From: Bacteroides oleiciplenus YIT 12058
GTDB taxonomy: Bacteria > Bacteroidota > Bacteroidia > Bacteroidales > Bacteroidaceae
DNA length: 64,000 nt
Direction: 5' to 3'
Assembly: GCF_000315485.1 (NCBI RefSeq)
Contig: NZ_JH992946.1
Location: 186,001 to 250,000, forward strand
Position 1 is the stretch's first letter. The number at the start of each line of letters is the position of its first letter. The notes beneath the pieces were generated by a model. It saw nothing but the letters and a program-made list of their open reading frames with translations, was not told the origin of the DNA and searched no databases. The position numbers and the translations under genes are program-made. This document shows, in pieces, positions 9,120-17,229 of the stretch.

Positions 9120-9509
9120 TTAGAGAATGAATTCACCTTCTAAGCAGACTTCATCCGAGACTATTTCTATATAGTATGTTCCAGAATCTTGTAAGTTCAA
9201 GTCTACAGAGATCACCGTTGGATTCATATATTCTTGTGAATAAACAGTTTCGCCTGTAGATTCTCTAATAATTTTGATAGTAACTGTTGACATCACTTCT
9301 TCAAATGATACGGATATTACTTCATTATATAAGTAAGCATGTGCAACTTGCAGGATAATACTTCTACTTATAGGCTTGTTTGGTTGTAGATTCTTTAGTG
9401 GAATTTCTCTTTCTGTATTGTTATATTCCACCATACTTCCATTATCCTGTGCTTGAATGGAGTAAACACTAATAAATGCAGTGATTAATATGATCAAAAG
9501 TGTTTTCAT
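9120..9509 (-). CDS. DUF3244 secreted protein
   Basis: A 129-residue protein with a signal peptide cut near SIQAQ and a compact beta-rich domain. It shares with the gene at 13110-13502 the pattern REIPL...ISRSIILQ.AHAY..NEVISV.F and the ending GTYYIEIVSDEVCLEGEFIL, typical of DUF3244. Members are small Bacteroides proteins expected to have an immunoglobulin-like fold; no activity is established. It sits between a TPR regulator and the precursor peptide, an order partly repeated at 13-15 kb. An immunity, folding or binding role for the peptide is only a guess. Confidence 0.85.
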   Translation of the reverse strand: MKTLLIILITAFISVYSIQAQDNGSMVEYNNTEREIPLKNLQPNKPISRSIILQVAHAYLYNEVISVSFEEVMSTVTIKIIRESTGETVYSQEYMNPTVISVDLNLQDSGTYYIEIVSDEVCLEGEFIL

Positions 9510-9643
9510 AAAATTATTTTTTTGATTATGTTATGTGTGCAAATTAAGAGATTGTTATTTATTAAAACAACTCTGAAGGTGTGTAGTTTTTGTGTAGTTT
9601 TGCTTTCTCAGATGTAGTTTCTGTGTAATGTGAAGTCTCTTTT

Positions 9644-11209
9644 TCAGATAGAAGTGATAGCTTTGATGAAATTATCATTTTTGTCAAGTTGCATTTTCTT
9701 TTCAAGAATGCTACCCCGTCTTTTATATATGCTATTGGGGGTTCTGCTCAAAATGACTCCAAGTTCCTGTATGGAAAAGCCTGACAAGTGGATGCAACAA
9801 AAGAAAATGTCTTTATCAGTCAGTAATGGAAAGTTCTTTCTCAGGTGTGAAGTGTATTCGGGAATCAAACAATTAATCTCCTTTATTAATGACTTCTGGT
9901 CATCGTTTGTTAATTCCGGTTTTTCTGTTGACTTAGCATTAATGTCATTTTGATGATTCAGTATGCTTTGTGCTTTCTTATAAAAAGCAGTTTCCTGTAA
10001 TTGACCTTTTACTTTTTCTATATCTATTTCCATTGTTCTTATACTATCTTTTTCAGATGATACTTTCTTGTATTTATATTGTCTTATAAATAGATAGCTC
10101 CCTACTATAAGTATGCATATACTGATATATAATATCCATCTTTTTACGGGGATATCAGGCCTATATTGGGGTGGGGTAGGAGAATAAAACGTGCTTGTCG
10201 ACAATATATAGAGATTTTGATTGTGTGCACTATCTTGATAGGCAGAGTAAAGCCTCTCCAGTTCGAGTGATTCTTCTAATTTATTTGATTTTTTTGCAAT
10301 ATCGGCAAGGCGCATATAAGCATTGGCTTTGGTGACGTATTCTTGGGTATGCAAGGCTTTATTGAAATAGAACTGGGCAGAATCATATAGCTGTGCTTTA
10401 TAGTAGGCGTCTCCTAACAAGAGGTATCCTTTGGTATATAATGTAGTGTCAGTTAAGAGGGTAAAGTTTTCTTTGGCGTATTCTATAGCCTCTTTACCTT
10501 TCTGCATTCTACTATACAAAGCACTTAAGGAAGATGCAATATTGGCTTTCAACATATTGTTGGGAAAGTGTTTTGTAAGTTCTGAGGCTTGTAATAGTAA
10601 TGATTCAGCGTGCTGGTAATATGCTTTTCCTTTTTCTATATTTATACTTCCGCGTTTGGATAAAGCTTCAACCAGGTTGATTGTATCTTTTTGCAAGGTT
10701 GCTTGCTGTTGTAGCAATTGATACATAGAATCGGCCTTGTTATAATGGTTTTCTTGAAAGTAAATGTTGCCGATATTGTTATATATCAATGATAATAGCT
10801 TTGACTTTTCGTTGCGCTTGGCATAATTGGCAGCATTTATGTATAGGTGTAATGCATGAAAATAGTTATTCTGATCTCTTAGCACACCTCCCCAATGGTA
10901 ATGAGCTTTAGCCTGCATTGGTATATCCCCAATAGAGTCGTAATATTGCACAGCGATCCGTATCAGTGAATCATTAGTTTGCACGATATAGTTTTTATCC
11001 CTTGCTTGTGTCAGCAATAAAGCATAGTAAGCTTGGTCCGCCTGCGTGCCCAGTTGTTGCGGTTCTATACTTTCCAGTATGTGTAAGGCACTGTCCGGAT
11101 ATTCTTCCATTACTGAATCGGCTTGCGCTAATAAGACATAAGAATCGTGTTGTTGGGCACATGATGTGAGCAAGAGAAGCCATATTATTATATAGAGTGC
11201 ATGTTTCAT
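9644..11209 (-). CDS. TPR - membrane segment - HTH regulator (lipoprotein type)
   Basis: A 521-residue protein. The N terminus is a lipoprotein signal (LLLLTSCAQQ). Residues about 25-335 are TPR repeats (for example GDAYYKAQLYDSAQFYFNKAL). One membrane helix lies near 356-375 (WILYISICILIVGSYLF). A coiled coil follows, then a C-terminal helix-turn-helix (LTDKDIFFCCIHLSGFSIQELGVILSRTPNSIYKRR, given here as the region about 465-505). This layout puts the TPRs outside and the HTH inside the cell, a one-protein transmembrane regulator found in Bacteroides. It is upstream of DUF3244 and the peptide gene and probably controls them. A paralogue is at 13625-15319. Confidence 0.8.
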   Translation of the reverse strand: MKHALYIIIWLLLLTSCAQQHDSYVLLAQADSVMEEYPDSALHILESIEPQQLGTQADQAYYALLLTQARDKNYIVQTNDSLIRIAVQYYDSIGDIPMQAKAHYHWGGVLRDQNNYFHALHLYINAANYAKRNEKSKLLSLIYNNIGNIYFQENHYNKADSMYQLLQQQATLQKDTINLVEALSKRGSINIEKGKAYYQHAESLLLQASELTKHFPNNMLKANIASSLSALYSRMQKGKEAIEYAKENFTLLTDTTLYTKGYLLLGDAYYKAQLYDSAQFYFNKALHTQEYVTKANAYMRLADIAKKSNKLEESLELERLYSAYQDSAHNQNLYILSTSTFYSPTPPQYRPDIPVKRWILYISICILIVGSYLFIRQYKYKKVSSEKDSIRTMEIDIEKVKGQLQETAFYKKAQSILNHQNDINAKSTEKPELTNDDQKSLIKEINCLIPEYTSHLRKNFPLLTDKDIFFCCIHLSGFSIQELGVILSRTPNSIYKRRGSILEKKMQLDKNDNFIKAITSI

Positions 11210-11400
11210 TTTGACTATAATGAAGTTAGTTGTCTACAAAAGTATCCTTTTTTGGGGAAATATTACTAATATCGTTTTGCCTTTTATATTTAAATGAATT
11301 ATTGCATTACCTCGTTTATTAATTGCTTGGACGTGGCAAGTCTTTGTGTGTTATCTTTCCGTCGGGATCGATTAGGACATTAAAGAATTATCGCTGTACC

Positions 11401-11508
11401 TTTGCCAACATTTTGCCACCGCCTTGGCAAACTTTTGCCATCGCAGTGGCAAGACTTTGCCAAGCCTGTGGCAAGCCTTTGCCAATGCGGTGGCAGGAAA
11501 TTGGCAAT
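11401..11508. repeat. 11-bp phased array A (TTTGCCA / TGGCAAA half-sites)
   Basis: The 324-bp gap 11210-11533 has no gene. It holds TTTGCCA at 11401, 11412, 11434, 11456 and 11478, and its complement TGGCAA/TGGCA at 11425, 11447, 11469, 11491 and 11502. Same-strand copies are exactly 22 bp apart, or 11 at the two ends, while the bases between are not conserved. The array begins 25 bp past the stop of the second VKOR fusion. The rest of the gap (11210-11400) is AT-rich and shows nothing I can name. Confidence 0.92.
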
Positions 11509-11533
11509 TCAGAGAGTAATTATAGGGTGATAC

Positions 11534-13069
11534 CTACGCTAATACATACTTCAGCTCCGTCAACTGATAAACACTTGGCATATAGTGCCCGTTGATGATG
11601 ACTGCCGGCGTATGGCCGATGTTATTCCGTTGGCAATACTCTTGCTGCTGCCTCCAAAGCAGTTTGGCAAGTTCGGTAATGTCATACCTTTCTATTCCCG
11701 GTATCTCCTGGGTTTCATACCATTCTTCCAGCAAGTAAGTGGCCCTGTCCCAACCCTCGGAAAGATAGGCGGACAGGATGGTTTGCGCTACATGTACGCC
11801 CAGACGGTCGTTAGTGGCTATGACTAAGGATATGGCTATATCAGCAGGAATTTCACGGATATGGTGGTGTACCTTGGCACATGCTTTACAATTGGGGTTG
11901 ATAACTATCATCAGGCGTTTTTGGACATTGCTGACAGAATTGTGCAACGCTATATCCGGATGAATCATTCCTCTGACTTTGGGTTTTAGTGACAGTAGTT
12001 TCCCAAAAGTACCCGGATTGAGTAAACCGGACAACTGAGCCTTCAACACATGCTTCTCTTTATCAGACGAAACAAGAGCTTTGGCTTGTATCCAACATAT
12101 CAGACAAATAGTAGCCACCGCAATCAGCGAGAAGAAAATCCGGATTGAAAATCTCCACTCAAAGTTATTCCTTAGCGTATAAAGTGCTGCGGCAGTCATC
12201 CAGACCGTGAAAGTGGTGAGGATGCAGAAAAGGCAGACCCTGTGAATAAAGAATACCTGGTATATGATGGAATATACCGTAAATGCAATTGCCACGAAAC
12301 CAAAAATAGCTGCCAGACAATGGAACTCTTCGGGACAAACGGCTGTGAAGAAGAACATGGTCGTGAAGTACATCCAGGACAATTCTCCAATGCCTATTCC
12401 TGCTATTTGCGCACCTTTGGAACTGAGCACCTCATTGCAATTCACTGCTTTGCCTATGTGGCAGAATCGGTGCAAGAAGTGATTGTCTACCACTTCCTTA
12501 TACAGGGTTGCAGTAGAAATAAGGACGCCGCAGGTCAGTGAGAAAAGATAAAGTGGCAATCCTGCCGGATAGTGCTTGCTCCAGACGGAGGAAAAGACCA
12601 GAATCAGGCAGATGATTCCGGCAATCAGGATTTTATGCTGCCTGCATATGTAATCCATGTTCCTGAGCAGGCAGTGGGACTCATGAACCGTATCCGTCGT
12701 AGTTTCACCCAGCAGGACAGCTCCCGTCCATTGATACCTGAAGAGGCTTTTGCTCATTGCCATGTGGCTGGCTTCGGGTGTGGTGATGATGAGATGGTCC
12801 TTTTCTATCCTTTCGACAAGGCAGAACGTGGAATGGCTTGTTTCCAATTGAGTAATGAACGGGGGGCGCAACTTCTCCAGATAGTTGGGTTGAAGGTGGC
12901 AAACTGCGTTCTTTACATGGAGTACGTCTAAGGCATCACTGATACCTTGCATTGTGTTGCCCAACGGATGGTTGAGCAAACGGCATACAGTAGTCCTGCT
13001 CACTTTTACGGTCAGCGACCGTAAAAAGTGATGGACTACTTCACTGGTGGCATTATCAACTCCCAGCAT
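11534..13069 (-). CDS. Second pseudo-C39 / VKOR / thioredoxin fusion
   Basis: A 511-residue paralogue of the protein at 5627-7225. The N-terminal C39-like part (NHPLGNTMQGISDAL, LRPPFITQLE) again lacks a catalytic Cys. The VKOR part has loop cysteines in RFCHIGKAVNCNEVL and the active-site VCLFC near residue 281. The thioredoxin part has NCKAC near 393 and the ending HTPAVIINGHYMP. All redox cysteines are present, so it should be active. It follows a TPR regulator and a DUF3244 gene, as in the first cassette, but no peptide, exporter or TlpA gene follows; array A comes next. Base composition is closer to the chromosome average than the AT-rich first copy. It may act on the same peptide or on one encoded elsewhere. 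Confidence 0.87.
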   Translation of the reverse strand: MLGVDNATSEVVHHFLRSLTVKVSRTTVCRLLNHPLGNTMQGISDALDVLHVKNAVCHLQPNYLEKLRPPFITQLETSHSTFCLVERIEKDHLIITTPEASHMAMSKSLFRYQWTGAVLLGETTTDTVHESHCLLRNMDYICRQHKILIAGIICLILVFSSVWSKHYPAGLPLYLFSLTCGVLISTATLYKEVVDNHFLHRFCHIGKAVNCNEVLSSKGAQIAGIGIGELSWMYFTTMFFFTAVCPEEFHCLAAIFGFVAIAFTVYSIIYQVFFIHRVCLFCILTTFTVWMTAAALYTLRNNFEWRFSIRIFFSLIAVATICLICWIQAKALVSSDKEKHVLKAQLSGLLNPGTFGKLLSLKPKVRGMIHPDIALHNSVSNVQKRLMIVINPNCKACAKVHHHIREIPADIAISLVIATNDRLGVHVAQTILSAYLSEGWDRATYLLEEWYETQEIPGIERYDITELAKLLWRQQQEYCQRNNIGHTPAVIINGHYMPSVYQLTELKYVLA

Positions 13070-13109
13070 AGTCTTGATTTAAAAAGTTAAAGTTTAGGTT
13101 GGGTTCTGT

Positions 13110-13502
13110 TTAAAGTGTGAAGTATCCGCTTAACCGGACTTCTCCTGATATAATTTCCAGGTAATACTGTCCCGGATCTTTTGCGCTTAAGTCTATGGTG
13201 ACAAGCGTAGGATTGAAATAGGTTTCGGAATGAACAGTTACTCCTGTGGAGACATCCGTAATTGAAACACTGACAGAGGGTATTTCCTTGTTGAAATCCA
13301 CACTGACCACATCATTACAGATATAGGCATTGGCAGGTTGGATGATGATACTCCGGGTTATCGGCCCTCCTTCTACCGGCCCCGATGGGTCCAAAGGAAT
13401 CTCTCTTTCGTCATCACCGACCATTGAAACAAACTGGGCTTGCAAAGGAGCATTGCCCAACACTACTGCTAACACAAAAAATACAAATAATAACTTTTTC
13501 AT
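13110..13502 (-). CDS. Second DUF3244 secreted protein
   Basis: A 130-residue paralogue of 9120-9509, with a signal peptide ending near PLQAQ and the same beta-strand pattern (REIPLDPSG, ITRSIIIQPANAYICNDVVSVDF, ending RLSGYFTL). It lies 40 bp before the second VKOR fusion on the same strand, behind the second TPR regulator. The minus strand has a TAAATTTG -7 box at 13541-13534, about 30 nt upstream of the start codon. Function unknown; the repeated gene order suggests it belongs to the peptide system. Confidence 0.85.
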   Translation of the reverse strand: MKKLLFVFFVLAVVLGNAPLQAQFVSMVGDDEREIPLDPSGPVEGGPITRSIIIQPANAYICNDVVSVDFNKEIPSVSVSITDVSTGVTVHSETYFNPTLVTIDLSAKDPGQYYLEIISGEVRLSGYFTL

Positions 13503-13533
13503 AAGATATACTTTTAATTTGTTATGACGGTGG

Positions 13534-13541
13534 CAAATTTA
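13534..13541 (-). promoter_or_regulatory. -7 box of the second DUF3244 gene
   Basis: The minus strand reads TAAATTTG, an exact match to the Bacteroides TAnnTTTG box, 32 nt before the start codon. No clear -33 TTG at 19-21 bp was found. Confidence 0.4.
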
Positions 13542-13624
13542 GAGAGAATTTCTCCAATAAAAGTGTATAAAAAGTGTAGAAAAGTAGTGAAAAGACTTAT
13601 TATTGGTTGATTTTCTCTTCTTTA

Positions 13625-15319
13625 TTATAGAAGTTTCTCTAAAATATTACGAAGTGTAGTCGATTTTTCAGAACAATCCATTTTTTGTTCCAATATTCTT
13701 TTGGTTTTTTTATAGATAGCATCTCTGCTGCATTCCATTATATACCTGAAATGACTGGTCGGTATGTCTGTCAGATATAAGCAGCAGAGATGTATTTCGT
13801 CTTGAGACAGGGGATACTTTGTAGCCAGACGCAAGGTTATATTATCCCAGCGCATATCGGTTTCGGCAATTAATTGTCTCCAGTCCTCTTCATCGAAGTG
13901 TTCACTCGACTTATCTGTTTTTTTATATGATTGGATGATACGTTTCATCTTTACATATACTTCCGAATGCTCGTAAGATTCATTAAGTAATGCTTGCCGT
14001 TCTGTTTTTAAGATATGCAATTCTTCCTTTAATGTCTGCTTTTCTATTTGATTATAATGATGCAATTCTATTTCTTTTTGCAAGAAATCGATTTGCTCAT
14101 TTTTCTGTAGGAGTAGTTCTTCTAATCTTTTAGTTAACTCTATTTCTTTTTGCTTGAAGCTGATTACTTCTTTTTTGTGTTTTTTCCATAGAATGAGGAA
14201 TAGTAAAAAGAACGTTGCTATTCCTGTAATCATATAGTAATAGAATTGTCCCAAGTTTGCTTTATACTCTGATTGTTTGCATTGCATTAATAGCTCTTTT
14301 TCTGTCGTAATAATTGCATTGCTTTGTTGTTTCTGTTGAACACTATCCAAATAAGAGGAATATTTTCTCTCCATCTCTAATGCTTTTTTTAGATTTCCCT
14401 GTTTTTGAGCAATATCGGCCAATCGCATGTAAATACCGGCCTTCGTAGAGTAGTCTTTGCTGTGTAGGGCTTTATCCAGAAAGATTAGTGCAGAATCATA
14501 TTGCATTGTTTTATAATAAGCATCCCCCAGTACAAGATAAGTTCTAGGGAGTATATTGGGATTTTCTTGGTTGCTAATACTTAATTTCGCAAATTCAACA
14601 GCCTTTTCTCCCATATTCATACGTCCGTATAGCAGACTCAATGAATAGGCAGTTTTGGTTATCAGGCTTTTTAAAGTGCTATGACGTGATATTTCGAATG
14701 CATAAAGTAGTATTTGTTCTGCTTCACTATAATTGCCTTCTTTTATATTAATCATACCTCGTTGTGATAGCACTTCTACATGGAGATGAACGTCTTTTTG
14801 TTGGATGGCAAATCTTTCTGTTATTTGATAGATTGAGTCTGCCTGTTTATTCAGCTGTTGCATGTAATATAAATTGGCTATATTGTTATATATGCGTCCG
14901 GCTAAATCGTAGTCTGGAATCCTTTTGGCATAAGGTATAGCTCTGAAAAACTTGTTTAGCGCTTGTGGGTAGTCTTCTTTGTCTCTCCAAATGCACCCCC
15001 AATAATAATATGCTTTTGCCTGCATGGCTGTGTTTTTAATAGAATCGTAATACTGTACGGCCAAATGTATCAGAGAGTCGTTTGTTTGTTGTATGAAATT
15101 CTTTTCTTGTACCTGCGTCACCAGCAGTGCATAATATGCCCTGTCTTCTAATGATTTTAGCTCTTCCTGATAGATTCCTTGTAAAAGTCGTAAGGCACTG
15201 TCGGGAGATTGTTGCATGAGGGAGTCAGCTTGTACAAGTTTATAATTCGGTCCGGGACGTGTACAGGCCATTAATAAGCAAGATGTAAATAATAGCGTAG
15301 CTAAGGAATTGACTCTCAT
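13625..15319 (-). CDS. Second TPR - membrane segment - HTH regulator
   Basis: A 564-residue protein starting at the ATG at 15319, which gives a clean lipoprotein signal (LLFTSCLLMACTRPG); a start 10 codons earlier would bury it. TPR repeats fill about residues 25-330. A membrane helix (YYYMITGIATFFLLFLILW) is near 358-380. A long coiled coil (about 385-470) and a C-terminal HTH-like domain (LSQDEIHLCCLYLTDIPTSH and DAIYKKTKRILEQ) follow. It matches the regulator at 9644-11209 in order and start sequence (LVQADSLMQQSPDSALRLL against LAQADSVMEEYPDSALHIL), so the two are paralogues. It leads the second cassette and probably controls it. Confidence 0.8.
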   Translation of the reverse strand: MRVNSLATLLFTSCLLMACTRPGPNYKLVQADSLMQQSPDSALRLLQGIYQEELKSLEDRAYYALLVTQVQEKNFIQQTNDSLIHLAVQYYDSIKNTAMQAKAYYYWGCIWRDKEDYPQALNKFFRAIPYAKRIPDYDLAGRIYNNIANLYYMQQLNKQADSIYQITERFAIQQKDVHLHVEVLSQRGMINIKEGNYSEAEQILLYAFEISRHSTLKSLITKTAYSLSLLYGRMNMGEKAVEFAKLSISNQENPNILPRTYLVLGDAYYKTMQYDSALIFLDKALHSKDYSTKAGIYMRLADIAQKQGNLKKALEMERKYSSYLDSVQQKQQSNAIITTEKELLMQCKQSEYKANLGQFYYYMITGIATFFLLFLILWKKHKKEVISFKQKEIELTKRLEELLLQKNEQIDFLQKEIELHHYNQIEKQTLKEELHILKTERQALLNESYEHSEVYVKMKRIIQSYKKTDKSSEHFDEEDWRQLIAETDMRWDNITLRLATKYPLSQDEIHLCCLYLTDIPTSHFRYIMECSRDAIYKKTKRILEQKMDCSEKSTTLRNILEKLL

Positions 15320-15401
15320 TGCCTTATCTTTTGTTGTTGGAGCTTGCAAAAGTACCCCTTTCTCGCGATAAAAGCAATGTAATGCAGGTTTGGAGGATTA
15401 A

Positions 15402-15441
15402 TTCCTTTTATTTCGGAGATGCATCTCCGAAATAAAAGGAA
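15402..15441. terminator. Perfect 40-bp palindrome downstream of the TPR kinase
   Basis: Two 20-base arms, 15402-15421 and 15422-15441, are exact complements with no spacer (centre gatgcatc). It lies 25 bp past the stop of the minus-strand kinase and 82 bp before the next gene. Termination of the kinase transcript is the simplest role. A classic T tract is missing on the minus side, and a protein binding site is possible. Confidence 0.6.
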
Positions 15442-15466
15442 ACTGTAAAAGATGTGGAAGTGGAAT

Positions 15467-16972
15467 TTAGGTATGCAACTCCAATACGAAGCGGCAGCCT
15501 TTGGTATAACTACTATCCAACGTCAAACTACCATTCATTTTGGTAGCAATCAGGGAGCAAATAGGCAATCCTAAACCGTCACCTTGCGTAAGGTCTTTCA
15601 CTTCGGTGAAAGGTTTGAACAGATTTTCCTGTTCTTCTGCGGGAATGCCACTTCCTGTGTCGCTAATAATGAATTGATGAGTATGCGCACCGCGTTTCTT
15701 GAAATCCAACCAGATTTTTCCACCTTCCGGAGTGAATTCAGCTGCATTGTTCAGTAGATGGAGCAGGATGCGTTCAAGTTGCTCCGGATTAGTCTTGACA
15801 CTAAGCTTCGGAGCATTGACGGTGGTGGTTATATCCGGCTTCAAACCAGCTTTTATTTTATCCATTACGCTTTCGCAGAAGGTATTGATGTTGATTTCAC
15901 GCATTTCATAAGCTTCAGAAAGTGTACTCTCCAGTTCGGAGAGCTCCTGAATATGTTCAGCAAAGCCTTTCAATGCGCGTACACCCGGTTGGGTTGCATC
16001 CAGCGTATTCAGTGTCGGCTCCATTTGTCCGGAGATATTCTGGATAAACTTGGTTTTGAGCTCATTGTGCTCATTAGCTATCTGAATGGCTTTCTTCTGT
16101 TTCCGGGTGAGGAGGACAAAGCGTAGCAATACGATGCCTGCCACTACCAATGCGGCGGCAAGAATAGCTGCCAGTACGCAAAGTCCGATGATGATATATT
16201 GCTTGGCGCTCAGTGAGTCATCCTTATCCTGAATGGTTGCCTGGCTTTCCTCATATTTCCGTTTCAGTACATTCAGTTCATCCTGAGCAGTGAGGGCCTT
16301 TACGGAATCAGTCCAAAGGATGTATTTATCATAAGTACGTGCCACCAGTCCGGCATTGTTTGCTTTGCGGGCGATGTCGATGAGGGTTTTATAAGATTCG
16401 TCTACCTTGGCATAGTTCTTTTGTTCCTTATATTGGCCTATCAGGCGGTTGATGTAGGCATCCCCCTGTGAATTCATGCCGAAAGTGTAATAGTAATTTG
16501 CCTGAGTATAGAGCAAGTCATTATTCAAAGAATCGTTGCGGGATGCCTTGGCAGTCTCCTCCAACTTAGCCAGTTGCTCTTTGGCACGGGCGGGGTTCTT
16601 TAGGTTGATGTACATTTGCAGGCGTTCCTTATTGATGCGGAAACGCAGGGCGGGCATGGTTTTACCGCTTTTTTGTTCACCGTCAGTCACCAATAGCTCG
16701 GCGCCGCGCAGCAGTTCGAAGGCTTCCTTATAATAATTCTCCCGATGGTAGAGGGCGCTGGCATTGACGCCGCACTCTACTGCCTTGTCATAATTCCCCT
16801 GAGAGGAAAAGGCGTTATATGCTTGTAAAAATAAGTAACGTGCCTTGATATATTCCTTTTTGGCAAGATTTTCTTGCGCTTGTTTCATTTGCTCATCGGC
16901 ACGGTTTTGCGAATAGGCTTGACTACAGATGCAGAAAGCAGCTAAGAAGAGTACGGTAATTATCTTTCTCAT
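15467..16972 (-). CDS. TPR sensor kinase-like protein lacking the phosphoacceptor histidine
   Basis: A 501-residue protein with a cleavable signal peptide (ICSQAYSQ), TPR repeats (about 25-240), a membrane helix near 265-290 and a histidine-kinase-like cytoplasmic part. The ATP-binding domain is complete: N box LLHLLNNAAEFTPEGG, G1 DTGSGIP, G2 GDGLGLPIC. The dimerisation helix reads FIQNISGQMEPTLNTL where active kinases have NISHExRTPL. The codon for residue 315 is GGA (Gly), so the usual phosphorylated His is absent. It may be a phosphatase, a partner of another kinase, or a pseudokinase. It is a single gene bounded by array B and the 40-bp palindrome. Confidence 0.85.
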   Translation of the reverse strand: MRKIITVLFLAAFCICSQAYSQNRADEQMKQAQENLAKKEYIKARYLFLQAYNAFSSQGNYDKAVECGVNASALYHRENYYKEAFELLRGAELLVTDGEQKSGKTMPALRFRINKERLQMYINLKNPARAKEQLAKLEETAKASRNDSLNNDLLYTQANYYYTFGMNSQGDAYINRLIGQYKEQKNYAKVDESYKTLIDIARKANNAGLVARTYDKYILWTDSVKALTAQDELNVLKRKYEESQATIQDKDDSLSAKQYIIIGLCVLAAILAAALVVAGIVLLRFVLLTRKQKKAIQIANEHNELKTKFIQNISGQMEPTLNTLDATQPGVRALKGFAEHIQELSELESTLSEAYEMREININTFCESVMDKIKAGLKPDITTTVNAPKLSVKTNPEQLERILLHLLNNAAEFTPEGGKIWLDFKKRGAHTHQFIISDTGSGIPAEEQENLFKPFTEVKDLTQGDGLGLPICSLIATKMNGSLTLDSSYTKGCRFVLELHT

Positions 16973-17097
16973 ATTTGATTCATTTTATTTGCTCACAAAG
17001 TTAAGACATTCTTCTGTAGGTTGTACAAGAAAAGCGCCTAAAAATCTTTGCTTATCCCATTTTTATGGTGATAGTGGTGAGTGAATTTATATCCTGG

Positions 17098-17228
17098 TCC
17101 GTGTTATCTCCGTATTATCTCCGTATCTGCTCCGTACCAAGTCCGTGTTATCTCCGTATCTATAGAGTACGGAGCAGCTACGGAGCAAGTACGGAGCAAG
17201 TACGGAGCAGGTACGGCGGATGTACGGG
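17098..17228. repeat. 11-bp phased array B (six TCCGT units then six ACGG units)
   Basis: TCCGT occurs at 17098, 17109, 17120, 17131, 17142 and 17153, and ACGGA (last two copies ACGGC, ACGGG) at 17169, 17180, 17191, 17202, 17213 and 17224. Every step is 11 bp. The two blocks are complementary, so the whole array is one large inverted repeat. It ends two bases before the stop codon of the nucleoside kinase and fills most of the gap 16973-17229. No promoter or small gene was recognised there. Confidence 0.93.
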
Positions 17229-17229
17229 A

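Noticed and set aside
2098..15319. Lantibiotic or radical-SAM peptide cluster
   Set aside because: No LanB/LanM-type dehydratase, cyclase or radical-SAM enzyme is present; only redox and export proteins accompany the peptide.
17098..17228. CRISPR array
   Set aside because: Units are 11 bp with no spacer of constant length and no conserved long repeat; half the units are on the other strand.
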